From: Filosporella fistucella
Lineage: Eukaryota; Ascomycota; Leotiomycetes; Helotiales
DNA: 64,000 nucleotides
Assembly (NCBI GenBank): GCA_030077755.1
Contig: JAQJZZ010000018.1
Coordinates: forward strand, 1,860,001-1,924,000
Direction: 5' to 3'
The first letter of the stretch is position 1; each line of letters starts with the position of its first letter. Below the pieces are notes generated by a model. It was not told where the DNA came from. It made no database searches and saw only the letters and a list, made by a program, of their open reading frames with translations. Positions 1-11,400 of the stretch are shown in pieces. The translations under genes and the position numbers were made by a program.

Positions 1-134
1 GTTCTGTATGAGGGATTTGCGAGGCCAAGATGGAAAGGAAACATGGAAGACTCGGGTAGAAGCCAGCTTCCAGTGATGAGCATTGGCATGTCTTCTTCTG
101 GGTCTCGAAGAAGATGGAGGGATGTCTCGGACAT
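1..134 (-). CDS. Possible start of a leftward hypothetical gene, cut by window edge
   Basis: A minus-strand ATG at 134-132 opens a frame that stays open to the left edge (about 44 codons) with no stop. The context before the ATG (AACCC) is acceptable for a fungal start. The peptide begins MSETSLHLLRDPEEDMPM and shows no recognisable domain. It would be divergent from the carbonic anhydrase gene. The fragment is too short to exclude chance, so this is only a candidate partial gene. Confidence 0.22.
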   Translation of the reverse strand, partial: MSETSLHLLRDPEEDMPMLITGSWLLPESSMFPFHLGLANPSYR

Positions 135-1036
135 GGGTTTCTCTTTGGCTGCAGTTGGCCGGGCTTGAGCTGGGAGCAAGCACCCACGTCGGAAAAGACC
201 AGTAAGTGTCAGCGCAAAACGTCAGATCACACAGCCAGATCACATCACACCCACGAATTTCCAGCACGATAAATACACCGAACCGCCGATGGGACACGAG
301 AGGACGAAGGGGGTAGAATGGGATACGACCCAAGAAGGAGAGTTGCACCGGCGAGGCAAAAGAGAATTAAGATGACAACGAAAGAAGTGGTGATATTGAT
401 TTAGGCTTGCGTTGAATAATTGGTGGCTCTGTCATTTTAACCAACCTAGCTATTCTTGTTGCTCTGCTGAACCCTCGGACGAAGCCGTGAGACGTTTGGC
501 GTCTCCCGTCTTCCCGCTCTGGGTTGCGCAGTGCTTGGGGACTCCTCACAGTGCGGTATTCCTCATAATGCAAGCAACACCCTCTCCACTCACATCGACT
601 CGTCCTCAACTGCACTTTCTGACTATCTGACCTCAACATCGTACGTTCTCCAGTGCTGCTTTTCTCAGGTGATCTACCTTTTCCCAAGTTTGTGCGATAT
701 TCCAGAAACAGGCTTGCATATTCGACCCGCCCCTGACGCAATTGAGTCTCGTCATTGGACCCAAGGCTTATCGCGCGTTATCGACTCCCGCACCGGAGAA
801 AGACCCATCGAAGCCAACAACTTTCCTGTCCTACACTACTCGAAGCCCTACTACTACTTTAGTTCCTCACCACTACCGACCGAGCGACTTCTTTATTCAA
901 TCTTTCAGACTTTGACACTTCACTTTTGTTCCCCCTTTACTCGCATTCGCACCTTCCTCTTCCTGTACATTCACAGTATCTCAACTTCGACTCCAACGAT
1001 CACTCACTGTCCTTAACACAAATCCCAATCTCCAAT
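135..1036. other. Intergenic region and leader upstream of carbonic anhydrase
   Basis: No supported gene. Open frames on both strands (for example 367-741 minus and 531-1016 plus) overlap each other and have no recognisable domain. The last 200 bases are pyrimidine-rich with short CT and TC runs and end AATCTCCAAT before the ATG at 1037. That is typical of a fungal promoter and 5' leader. Confidence 0.5.
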
Positions 1037-1960
1037 ATGGGCTCTCAACGTAAGAACAACATCCGCATCCGTACACCGAGATCGCTCTGCAAGTTATTGC
1101 GGCTCTTGGCGCAAAAAAGACAAAAGAAAAGAGGCTGACTCGAACGACCTATCATTAGAAAGAGATGCGTTTGAATACGCCCTCAAGTCCAACGAGGCAT
1201 GGGCAAACTACAAAGGCCATCAAAACCCCGCTTTCTTTGAGAAACTCGCAGTCAAGCAGACACCGACAATTCGTATGTGCCCCTCAATCTGCTGAAGCCC
1301 CCAATTCCCAACATTGAGTGGCGAGAGCAAAAGTATGATTGAGAATTAATTACTCACACCCCCACAGTCTGGCTTGGCTGCTCCGATTCCCGCGTCCCAG
1401 AAACCACGCTCCTCGGACTGCAACCTGGAGATGTCTTTGTCCACCGCAACATCGCCAACATCATTTCCCCCACCGACATCAACTCCATGGCCGTTATCGA
1501 GTACGCAGTTGTGCATCTGAAGGTCAACCACATTGTGCTCTGCGGACACACTTGCTGTGGTGGAGCTGGCGCCGCTCTCGGCGATGCACGTGTCGGAGGT
1601 GTTATCGATGCGTGGATTACACCACTTCGCGCTATCCGCAAGCAAAACGACGTCGAGCTGAAATCTCTCCAAGATGAGGGCAAGCGCGCTGTTAGACTGG
1701 CAGAACTGAATGTCGAATTTGGGGTCGATACTCTCATGAGCTCTTATTTTGTTGAGGAAGCTATTAAGGAGCGGGGACTACGAGTTCACGGCGTCCTGTA
1801 CGATGTTGCAAGCGGAAAGATCCGTGATTTGAAAGTTGGCACCTGTGGCACGAAATCTATGAATTTCGATGGTGCTACTGCCGATGAAGGCGAAATTGTT
1901 AAGGGAAACCATGGCATGCTTGTCTTTGCAGGAGATGGAGCCAAGATGACTATCCGATAA
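1037..1960 (+). CDS. Beta-class carbonic anhydrase
   Basis: Interconverts CO2 and bicarbonate using a zinc ion. My model has three exons, 1037-1049, 1159-1272 and 1368-1960, giving 239 residues. Intron 1 starts GTAAGA and ends TTAG, with GCTGAC near its end; intron 2 starts GTATGT and ends CACAG. The frame closes across both junctions. Seen in the product: the CSDSR motif (zinc ligand Cys47 and the Asp49/Arg51 dyad), then HTCCGG with His103 and Cys106 as the other zinc ligands. These are the three ligands of the beta class, and the length is normal for fungal members. No convincing mitochondrial presequence is visible, so a cytosolic enzyme is likely. The 13-base first exon is the least certain part. 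It is probably needed for growth in ambient CO2, as for yeast Nce103. Confidence 0.93.
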
Positions 1961-3321
1961 TAGTTCCGACAGAACATAAACATTTGAGAGCGATAGGACA
2001 GGGGTAAGCATGAAGCGGATTGTGGAGTATTAAGGAGGTGTTGGGAACATGGAGGAAGGCGTACGTGGGCGCCGCATTTATTGCTTGATTTGATTTGATA
2101 GGCACACATATGAAGGGGAGCTACTAGCATTGCGGGATCGAATACCCTTGGTAAAGCTGGCTGGTATGCAGTGGTTCACTTGATTTAATGATTAGAGCTC
2201 AGCACATTTTGCTTTGAGCTGGCGTTTAGACTGCTTTTCTTCCTGAGGATAGGAAGGAAAAGATGCTTCACTCATATATTACATTTCCTTCTCTTCGCAC
2301 TGAGGTTTCATGAGGGGAGTATAAAAGAAAGAACTGAACAGTTGTGTATGATAGATATTTTTGCTTCTGTAGTGAGAGAATGCAAATTGCAAGATTTTGA
2401 TTGGGAGCCGCTTGTGAAAGTGGGACTTGTGCTTACCTACTTACCTGTTTGCGTTTGTCGCCTTTGACTTGGATCTATCGAGCGGTGAGCAATATTCTGA
2501 TGTGAAAAATATGATATATATTTCGTGATGTGGAGGAGGTATTGAGGTTCTTGGCTTTCGGGTGGAGGTTTTGCTTGGGTTGACTTGTGACTTTGAGGTT
2601 GACGTTTACTTTGGATGGTAAGACCAGGTAGGTTGAACAAGCAATAAAGACCGGGAGGGAGTGGAATATTTGTGAGTGTACGAGGTAGGTCAGGGAATAG
2701 GATATTTGATAAGACTGGTATGTTGACTTGGTTTGGGAGATTGAGATGTTTCCTTTTGTACTAGAGAGAGTTTGGCTAGTTTATTCAACTAAGTCTTGTA
2801 TATTGAGATGTAGATAGAGAATTAGTAGAATGGTTAGGCTCGCTTTTTTCTTGATTTCATGGACTTTCATGGAATTCCATGAGGAATTGTGATACACAGA
2901 TAGACAGCTAACTTGAAAAATTCTATTCTCTAGCTCATGATCATGCTTCTCATCTCTTTCTCATGCTCGTCATATCCCGAGTGAACTCCGTTTTCTACTT
3001 CTAATTATCGATCAGACGCACCTCCCATGCACCTAGGTATCATCATGCTTTACTCCGGCTGGTCCCAGTCTCTAATCTCTCCGTATCCATCTTCTTTCCG
3101 CCGCCCCCGAGTCTGTACCACTCTCTGACTTCTCTACTCGTAAAGGCAATCCACAACATAAATTTTAGCGGCTCCCGTCAAACCACTCCCTCCCGTCCTC
3201 TCAAAACATGTTCTCTCGCAAAAGAACGATGTCGTTCTTCAGTAGATCGGTGATAGCCCCTCAGATGACCTTTTCTAGCTCCCGTCGATGGGGTGTCGGA
3301 TACTGCTGGTAATGGTAATGG
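1961..3321. other. Intergenic, no gene seen
   Basis: About 1.36 kb between two converging genes. The sequence is AT-rich with TG-rich stretches near 2440-2750. The only notable open frame (2437-2640, minus) has no recognisable domain. It probably contains the two 3' UTRs. Confidence 0.5.
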
Positions 3322-4823
3322 TCAGAATGCATCCACAGTAACACCAACTTTCTTCTCGATCGCCATTTTCACAATCTCTGTGCCTATCACTAAGTCCATG
3401 AGTCCCATGCCTACGGATTTATAAATGACATTTCCACCACTTAGCCAGCGACACATCTGGTCCTCCTTTTCGGTTTGGGCTTTACGCTTATTCCGCTCGC
3501 TGCTTCTGAGGGAAGACACGGAGGGGCTCCGGGAGTGGATTGAGAGGGACGCTTTTCGGGAGAGGGAGAATGAGGATTTCCGAGAAGGTGATTTGGAAGT
3601 ATTGCGTGGACTTCCTGTGTCGAGACTCTGTTCCCTGAAGACTCTCGCTAGGGAGCTTCTCCCGTCGTCGGGTGGAGAGACAGGTGTGTTCTCCTTCTCG
3701 AATGAGTCTCTAGGACTGTCATCGAAAGGACTTTCGTCCATGATAGCAGGCTCCATGCTTTCCAGCATGACTAGCTCGCCGAGCTCGACCGTCCGATCCG
3801 GTTTCACGCCAGCTTGGACAAGTTCTCCTGCTTCTTTAAGACAGGCAAGCGTGTCGACGACTATCACACCACCTTCTTCTGCGTGTCGGTGGAAATGGTA
3901 GCCTTGTCCATGCGGCTTAACAGCTTGTGTTAAGACCTCTGGGGGGATCTCTATCATATGAGGCTTGTAGGATCCAATGGCTACGATGAGCCGTGGTCTC
4001 CTTCTGCCCTCGGTACTGGTTAGGATGGTGTGATCGAATAGGGGCTCAGTGCTAGGAGTGGTGCAGAAGATGACATCCGCCGAGCGGACATGTTCTTTAA
4101 GTATCCTCCCTATTTCTCCATATTGCAACGACGCCAAATCGAATGTTGTATCTGCCCATCCTTCCGTCTTCTTCGTAGCGAGATCGTACTGCACGAATGA
4201 TTTCATACATTTTGCAGCTCTGTCGTTGAATTCCCTGTTTATGAAATGTACTTTCTTGATTGTAGAACCTCTGAGTAGCAGCGCAAGACGGACATGCCAG
4301 TATGCTTGTTTTCCTGTGCCGAAGACGGTCAAGGTCTTCACTTTTGTACGTCGGATGAGGAGGAGAGAGCTCGCGAGCGCGGTACGGAAGGCTGTGAGTT
4401 CCTCTGCGTTTATGAAGCCGAATGGTTTGCCGTCACTGCCCATCAAGGTGAGTGAGCCTTGTGGTGTGGTATCTTCGCTTTGTGGAGTGTCGACTTCGTT
4501 TCTGGAATATGAAGAGGGAGCTGCGAGGGTAACGACTACGTGGGGTTAAATTCTGATGTGTCAATAATGGGGTGATTCGACTAACCTTTCATTCCAATTC
4601 CCGACGAGCTTGTCGAGGGCATGAAGAGGGTGGTGGTTCCATTATTCGACTCGATCATTGTCCTCTTTGGTTGATTCTCCGCAGCACCTCCGGAATTAGT
4701 TGTTCCAGTGGCGTATTCATGGAGAGCATATCTCATTGCTCCTTGAAGAGTCCCAACATCACCTTTGGCAAGTCCATGAAGGATTTCTTTGACATCCGCG
4801 TCGGTGAGTACAGTAAGAGGCAT
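3322..4823 (-). CDS. Ornithine cyclodeaminase / mu-crystallin family protein with Ser-rich insertion
   Basis: Two exons, 4823-4586 and 4535-3322, give 483 residues. The 50-base intron starts GTTAGT and ends CGTAG. Splicing joins GIGMK to VVTLAAPSS, the expected substrate-side motif of the family. The Rossmann nucleotide-binding motif GTGKQA lies near residue 152, and the closing element YKSVGMGLMDL lies near 450. The family covers NAD(P)-dependent ornithine cyclodeaminases and related imine or ketimine reductases, so the actual substrate cannot be read from sequence. Residues about 344-439 are an unusual insertion rich in Ser, Arg and Pro (SPR, SPSRKSS, SRSPSVSS), between the usual GELV strand and the KSVG motif. 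The upstream ATG at 4865 is in frame, but MPLTVL at 4823 matches the family start better. Confidence 0.88.
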
Positions 4824-5935
4824 CTTGGCTGTTTGTATTCTATGGCAAGAGTAATCTCTTAACAAGAAAAGCTTCGCAGGATACGATGACTCTTTATAGG
4901 ATTAATTGTCTTGGCCATAAGAAAAGTCGTTTGCTTTTATCGCAGAAAGCACATGTTTCTTAGATTCGGTTTTATCAACATTGGCACTGCGGAGTTTCGC
5001 GGTTTACGGGCCGAGATCTAACAATTGAGGCAAACTTTACGTGCATGGCGTCTTATCGTTATCTTAGCGCTGATTATATCAGGCACAACCATTTGGTGTC
5101 AGACCAGTCTCGGATTTAACTTTGCGGCTTCGGACAACATCTCAAAAGGCAGCAACAGCCTCGAATGCTCTGTTTAAAAATTCACAACGACATTCAGAAG
5201 AATAAATTTTTCTCTAACTCGGCAAATTCGTGTCTCAACCATACAAAATCACAAACTCTTCTTGACATTCACTATACCCAGTGTACAAATAGCCTCGACC
5301 AGACCACTATCTCAAAGCTTGAAGGTCCTTTTCTATTCTTGAAGAAGCCATCTCAATAAAGCTTGAGGTATGTGTGTCAAGTTGAAAGTTGGAAGGCATA
5401 TATGGTTCAGCACACCAAAGAGTAGGATCGTAACATTCTACCATTTCTTCCAATGTGTTCACTTCTGCTTTCTAAGTCACATTGCTTTGGAATTCAAGAC
5501 AATGTGCGAGCATCATAACTTTCTTCGGCTACGAGTGTAGTCCCAAGGATCCATGTTCTTTAGCAATAGCCTTTCGTAGTTTGATGTACGTGGTATTCTT
5601 GGCGCTCCTCGTTGTCCAGAGTCAAGAGCGCACTGTAAGGGCGACAACCTCTTGAAGGATTTCTTCAGTGCAGGGCCGGCGGCTATGTATTGTTCTTTGT
5701 ATACCAGAGTACCGAACAGTCAACTTCCACCGTTATTTACCAAAGCCTATAGCCCATCGTCACTACCAAATGCTTGTCGATGCATCGCCACGGGGAATTT
5801 GCTAGTGGCACCGATTCAGGCGACTCTCACAATTTCATAGTCGAGCAAGTCGTCAATTCGGCCATCAAGTTCTGTCGCTTGGAGTATCCATAATCTAGAT
5901 GATCGTCACACCGTTCTTCTACGGCCAGGCCAACG
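4824..5935. other. Gene-free stretch with a faint minus-strand coding relic
   Basis: No intact gene. On the minus strand around 5520-5830 a frame interrupted by TAG and TGA reads like degraded ankyrin-type sequence. Near its end are LSPLQCAL and then LLLKNMDPWDY, which resemble the TPLQ..A and LLL.NGADP positions of ankyrin repeats. This is weak and could be chance. Confidence 0.25.
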
Positions 5936-8335
5936 TTGTCTAAAAAGCCTTATCGGGTCTCAACGTCTCTCAAATCGAATACTTCACATTCACCAACGTC
6001 ACAATGTACTCCTATCACGGCCACAGCCAGCTGTCCCCGATCCTCTGCTTTGAAAGCAATCCATACGTCTCGATTGAGTGGCTCGTCATTGAAAATGTCT
6101 TCTGTATCCTCAAGTATTTCTTCAAGAGTCACTGTCACAATTACAGCTGGTTAATCCTGGTCGTTAGGCAGTATTTCTGCGGCCACAATTGCATCAACCT
6201 GTTCATCTGTCATATACCTCAACTTCTCCCCTGAACCATTCACTTTCATCGGCACCAGATCACGGTCAATAGTGACTTCTGCGAGATCAGCATCTAATGC
6301 TATGATGTCTGTGTCCACATTGACACTTCCGGCGTCAACAGTAACTACTGGAGGAGGAAAAAATACAATCTCGCTAGTATAGGCGACGACTCTAACTGCA
6401 AAACAATCTTCGGGGGCCTGTGTCGTTGCTTCGTCTTCCCACTCATCCGCTCCATTTCCTTGCTCGGCTCACCCAGCTGGAAAGAGATGCTTCAGCAATA
6501 AGCAAGAACTACAAGTCAAATTTACTCACTGTCTGAAGTCTTCCTTCACCCGCAAGGACTGCTACTGTCATATTCTCATCCACATCGATCACGTGCCCAG
6601 CGTCCGCACCGATTATCCATAATGGTGGATTTGAGGATCGTGGGGAGTTACATACCGGTAAAACCGCAAATCCTTGTAATTAACGCCTTGGGTTCTACTA
6701 TCAGCTTTCACTGAAGCTGATGTTGACCGTGCGTTACCGCACTACGGTACATTTCCGCAGTATGTACCAAAGCAGCGTGGAGAATGTTCAGTGTTAATGC
6801 AATCAGGATATTATGCTTTGCTACAAATGTAAAACAATTCACTCTCATTCGGGTAATCACTGCATGTCATACAACATCTTACACACTACAACTCTGGGCT
6901 TGATCGAATCTTCAACTTGGAAATCCTGACGGACTGTTCGTTTGCTTCGACGCCGATTGCAAAGTATTGGAGGCCCTGATCCAATTGTTATACCATAGGG
7001 TCCGTTCCAGAGGACGTACTACCGAATTAGTCCAAGTCTCAATTTGACCGTCATTGCAGATCGTGGTACCGAAGCTCATGATGATATCTCATTCGGCCGG
7101 GTGACTCGTAGCCTACCTTTCTCCCAATCATTCATCCTATCGACGGAGACCAAAACTCAGGGCTTCGTTTTCATGTCGAAATCTACGCGCGATCGAAGTA
7201 CGACGGCTTCTGGCAATTTGGTGTTGTGAAACTCCGTTGGCTTCTTACGATCGCAAATCTCCTCGGCAACTTCGATCATATCAAGGCCCCCAAAGCCAGG
7301 CACAATTTTCTTCCTATTTATATCTTCTGCCGATTTCTTCGCTCAATCGAGTTCATCATTGGTGAAGAAAACATTGACGAGCTCAACCGCGACTCAGGTT
7401 GCTCTCCCATCATTTACCAACAGCGCTCCTCGACGGCCGTCTACTAGTCAAGCGAACTCTCAAAAGCCTTCCAAATCTACCAGATCACCTACGATTTCAG
7501 GATCAAACTCAGGCACTGCCTTTGCTTCAATTTCACAATCGATTGCTCCATTTACAGCATCTTCAGCTTTCGGTCAAATGAGCTCCACATTCGAGGTAGC
7601 TTAGCAATTTTCGCCAAGAGCTCAGTCCAGTTCTGAAGAATATATTCCTATTGCAGCACCGACTAGGTCCATAGCCATCTCTCTACTCAGCATTCAATCA
7701 TCGGAAAGTCTGTTGACGGCAATAGCAACGCTCAGATTGCCACTCTGCTTTGAAACTACTAGTACTATTGTCAATTGGCAATTTGGAGGCGCTGGGGTCT
7801 CGCCGTGACCCTACAATGGTGAGATTGCTGTTTATCGCTTGAACTGAGCTCACCGTGAGCACTCTTCTTGAAAGAAGTACACCTCCTACCATCCACTTGC
7901 TAACTTGAACATGCACCTGTGTGGCCTGCTTTGTCTTTGGTTTCACCAGCAAGATCATTCCGTCAAACAGTAACGATTTGTCTCAATCATCCTTATTTGC
8001 TTCTTTTTTATGCAATCAAAGAATACGATACAGGACACGCCTGTACATCGAAAGTGTCCTTCAATGTTGACTGCCACCCGGTTGTTACTATGGAAAATTG
8101 GCATCTCAGCTTCAGTTTCTATCAGCGACTGTATATAGGCGGAAGTTTATCCACGCTTGTCGTAACGATTGCGACAGATACCTGTGTGCAGATTATGGCA
8201 TTTGAGGATGTTGTGTTCACTTCGTCCTTCTATCTCGTCCGCAAACTCCCACCTCCATCGACTCTGCCCTGTTTTGCAATATAGCACCCAGATGACGAAC
8301 TGGTTGTGAATGGTGGCTTCGAATTCCAGTAGAAG
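5936..8335 (+). pseudogene. Relic of a secreted multi-module (NGGFE, carbohydrate-binding-like) protein
   Basis: No continuous gene, but plus-strand fragments have a consistent plan. About 5936-6470 reads as S/T-rich linker (SSVSSSISSRVTVTITAG, then TLTLPASTVTTGG). NGGFED occurs at 6621-6638. About 7340-7607 is another S/T/P-rich linker, followed in the same frame by NWQFGGAGVSP at 7773, a degraded module start, with TGA where SPW would be expected. Bases 7919-8330 are one frame broken only by TAG at 8282-8284. They contain HACTSKVSFN, VVVTIATDTC-like strands and AFEDVVFTSSF, then LVVNGGFEFQ at 8303-8329. NGGFE-type starts followed by beta-strand blocks and S/T linkers are known from fungal surface proteins with CBM-like modules; assignment here is inference. 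Stops and frame changes show decay. The minus strand is also partly open over 5950-6460 and 7040-7607, which I read as shadow. Confidence 0.4.
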
Positions 8336-9349
8336 TCAGCACCCACAAGCTTTGGCATAACAAATGTCAAGTGGGATGTGCTCAGATAGGTGTAAATCCA
8401 TCCTCACCTTCACGGATGTTCCGTGGAAACAGCATACATTCATTCTCCCGGATTTCTGAGTTTTGTGGTGATTGTAGGTTTGATAAACGATGGATGTGAT
8501 TATTTCCCGATCTTGGAGGAATTTAAGTTGAGATCCGGCGCCTGGTACTGAGCCTGCTCGAGGAACAGGGAAACTCTCTCTTGAGCCTTGAACCTTGGGA
8601 ATGGATATAGGATTTAATGATGAGGGGTTTGAGCGCAACAGTGACTCATCGTGAAGTGACTTTTGAACAGGATCCCGGTGGAATCAATAAGTGACCCACC
8701 AAACCTACTGAAGCGGTCGAAAATCGACTTAACGCCTAACTCCCTTATCCGATTTATACACCATAACTATATAGAATAGAGATTTAAAGCGCGAGCAATA
8801 TGATAACAAAAAAGATTTGCCCTTGTACGGGACTTTTATACTCTTCTAATTTGCTATTAATTCATTAGACATTCTTAAAGAGGTCGCCTTTTTGAATGTG
8901 TCGATTGTGAATGAAATCGGGAGACAGGCAATGGGAATGAGGGAGGACCTTGGCTATAGATAGTTCTGCATGTATGTGGACATGAATTTGAACCATATCA
9001 CCTTGTGCCCCTACTGCATGAAAAGTGCTCTCTTGTAATATCTTGAAAAGGGGGCTATTCGCTTACCTCCATCGGGCGAAACCCCTGTCAAGTTTCGGCG
9101 TTAACATGGCGATAACGGATACAAAAGCTCCCCCATGTTTGCAGGTGGGGTAGGAAGATAGGAAAAGTGGACTAGAATAAATTCCGCAATCATTATTGGG
9201 TGGAAGATGTAGCTGTTGGAGCTCCGATACTTAAAGCCGAAACCCTCGAAATCCATCAATGGGGATGAAGTCATTAGGAAGCATTTATATGGCTGGTAAC
9301 CCCTCCTCACTGTTTTGAACTACTTGCACCTGCAAAACTATATAGTTAC
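8336..9349. other. Relic tail and intergenic DNA
   Basis: Bases 8336 to about 8640 may continue the upstream relic (short fragments such as FGITNVKWDV followed by several stops). From 8640 the sequence is AT-rich with no supported gene. The last part is the aldo-keto reductase promoter. Confidence 0.4.
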
Positions 9350-10619
9350 ATGTTTCGCACTCAATTAATCCCATCCTCAAAACTTATTTCCAGCTTTGCA
9401 AGAACCAAAGCTTCCACTCCTGCCACTCGTGCTCTCTTTCACTCGACAGCAATCATGGCCACTGATAAATCTACCCCAAAGATGGAATACACTCGTCTCG
9501 GTACCTCTGGTCTCAAGATCTCTAAAGTGATTTTTGGCTGTATGTCTTTCGGCTCTCCAAAATGGCAAGAATGGGTCATCGACGAAGCAGCAGCGTTACC
9601 CCTCCTCAAGCACGCCTACGATGTCGGTCTCAACACCTGGGATACCGCAGACGTTTATTCGAACGGAGACTCTGAGAGAATAATTGGCAAGGCTCTAAAG
9701 CAATACGAGATCCCGAGAAATAAAGTAGTCATTCTTAGCAAATGCTATTTTGGTGTCTCGGATGACGGATCACAGCCATCGATTGCGTCGGTCAGCTCAA
9801 ATGATGGCGCGATGGTGAATCAGGTTGGATTGAGCAGGAAGCATATTCTGGATGCAGTGGATAAGAGTGTGGAGAGGCTGGGAACATATATCGATGTGTT
9901 GCAGATTCATAGGTTGGATCGGGATACGCCCAGAGAAGAGATTATGAGAGCGTTGAACGATGTCGTTGAAAGTGGGAAGGTCAGGTATATTGGTGCTAGT
10001 AGTGTAAGTTGTGGAAAAGTATTTGGGAGATCGAGGGACTGACGAAGGTAGATGGCTGCGTGGGAGTTTCAGACACTGCAGAACATCGCTGAGAAGCATG
10101 GATGGCATAAATTTGTCTCTATGCAAAATTACTACAATCTGCTGTACCGAGAAGAAGGTATCTCGTAACTGATCTCTCAATGTACAGAATATTCACTGAC
10201 GAGTTTTGATAGAGCGTGAAATGATCCCATATTGTAGAGATGTGGGAGTCGGACTTATCCCCTGGTCGCCAATTGCACGAGGAGCACTTTCTCGACCCTT
10301 CGATGATCGATCCACAAAACGTGAGAAATCAGATCGAATGCTCAATGCCATGATTCGAGGAAAGGAGACGGAGATTGACCAGCGTGTGATCGGACGAGTA
10401 GAGGAGATTGCGAAGAAGTATGGAGTCTCGATGACAACAATTGCTACTGCGTGGTGCCTGAGCAAGGATAAGGTCAATCCTATCATTGGGTTGAGCAGCA
10501 AGGAAAGAATTGACCAAGCTGTTGAAAGTGTCCAATTCGCTAGTGCAGGTAAATTATCAAAGGAGGATATTGAGTATCTTGAGGAGGGATATGCACCAAA
10601 AGAGAGACAGGCCTACTAG
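9350..10619 (+). CDS. Aldo-keto reductase
   Basis: NAD(P)H-dependent reductase of carbonyl compounds, of the voltage-gated potassium channel beta/YakC-like group. Three exons, 9350-10003, 10052-10157 and 10213-10619, give 388 residues. The introns (GTAAGT..GTAG and GTATCT..ATAG) join GASS to MAAWEFQ and YREE to EREMIPYC, both continuous in the family. Catalytic tetrad candidates are Asp98 (WDTAD), Tyr103, Lys131 (VVILSK) and His187 (LQIHR). [14 protein letters not shown] near the C-terminus is the cofactor-binding end. The first ATG adds 35 residues rich in Ser, Thr, Arg and Ala without acids, ending before [12 protein letters not shown] at 9455. That extension resembles a mitochondrial presequence, so initiation at either ATG could give two locations. 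The substrate is unknown. Confidence 0.9.
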
Positions 10620-11400
10620 ATCAGGATGCTATATTACGTTTTAGACGGAGTGTCTGAAAATAAGCCAAAAGTTCTCTACTGTAGTTGAAGCGTATCAAAT
10701 CGCGTCTGGCGGTGCAAAATCCCAAGCAGAAAACGAGGTAATCACAGAAATGTGGTTACTACTACTACCAAAATGCAAATTTATGTCACAACGACACGCC
10801 TGGGTGCCAGATAATAGAATGATAGCTCCATCTGGACGTCAACACGAGAAGAGCCAAGGGCTTGAACATATGAACGGTGGTCAAGTTAGAATGCTTTCTT
10901 TTACATTATATTCTTAAAGTTCCAGAAACGGTCTTTTCAACGAATCACAAGCAAGCCGATAACAGTACATTTCATGAAATGGCAACGCCTGCTAAACCCT
11001 ATCGGCTGTAAATTCCCTTTCGAGTCAAGTCAACCCCTCCCCACCAACATTCCTGCCTTATCGCTCGTCTGATAAGGGAATCGACGGGATGACTACCCGT
11101 TACATAAATAGAGTACCCATCTTCACCGGTTTTTGTGTAACAATACTTTGCTTCACAAAGACTTCATATATCAGAATACATACTTGCTTCGAAGACGTTA
11201 TAATTTGATCTTCTCCGAACCCTACGCGAAACTAGGGTCACAAGGCGGCGAAGTACACCCAAAAGTACCCCGCAATCTACACCCAACTTTCTCCGAATCT
11301 TGAGGTTGACACGTGATATCTCATAAACTTCCAGTCTTCCCTTTCCTCACGATTCTAGGAGCCCGGAAAGACATAAGTGGAAGGCAAAGAGATTGCAAAG
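10620..11400. other. Intergenic
   Basis: No gene supported. It holds the 3' end of the aldo-keto reductase transcript and the promoter of the P450 gene. No repeats of note. Confidence 0.5.

Noticed and set aside
367..741. 124-codon minus-strand frame upstream of carbonic anhydrase
   Set aside because: It overlaps plus-strand frames, has no domain and lies in a leader or promoter region.
5950..6460. Minus-strand acidic frame with a single TAA in 170 codons
   Set aside because: It is the antisense of an S/T-rich plus-strand linker and has no recognisable domain or start context.
7040..7607. Minus-strand frame across the relic whose early stops are nearly all TGA, suggesting CpG decay of a leftward gene or an altered code
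   Set aside because: The plus strand in the same interval reads as an S/T/P-rich linker leading in frame to a module start, and S/T-rich coding (TCA codons) produces TGA on the opposite strand. The minus frame is better explained as a shadow.
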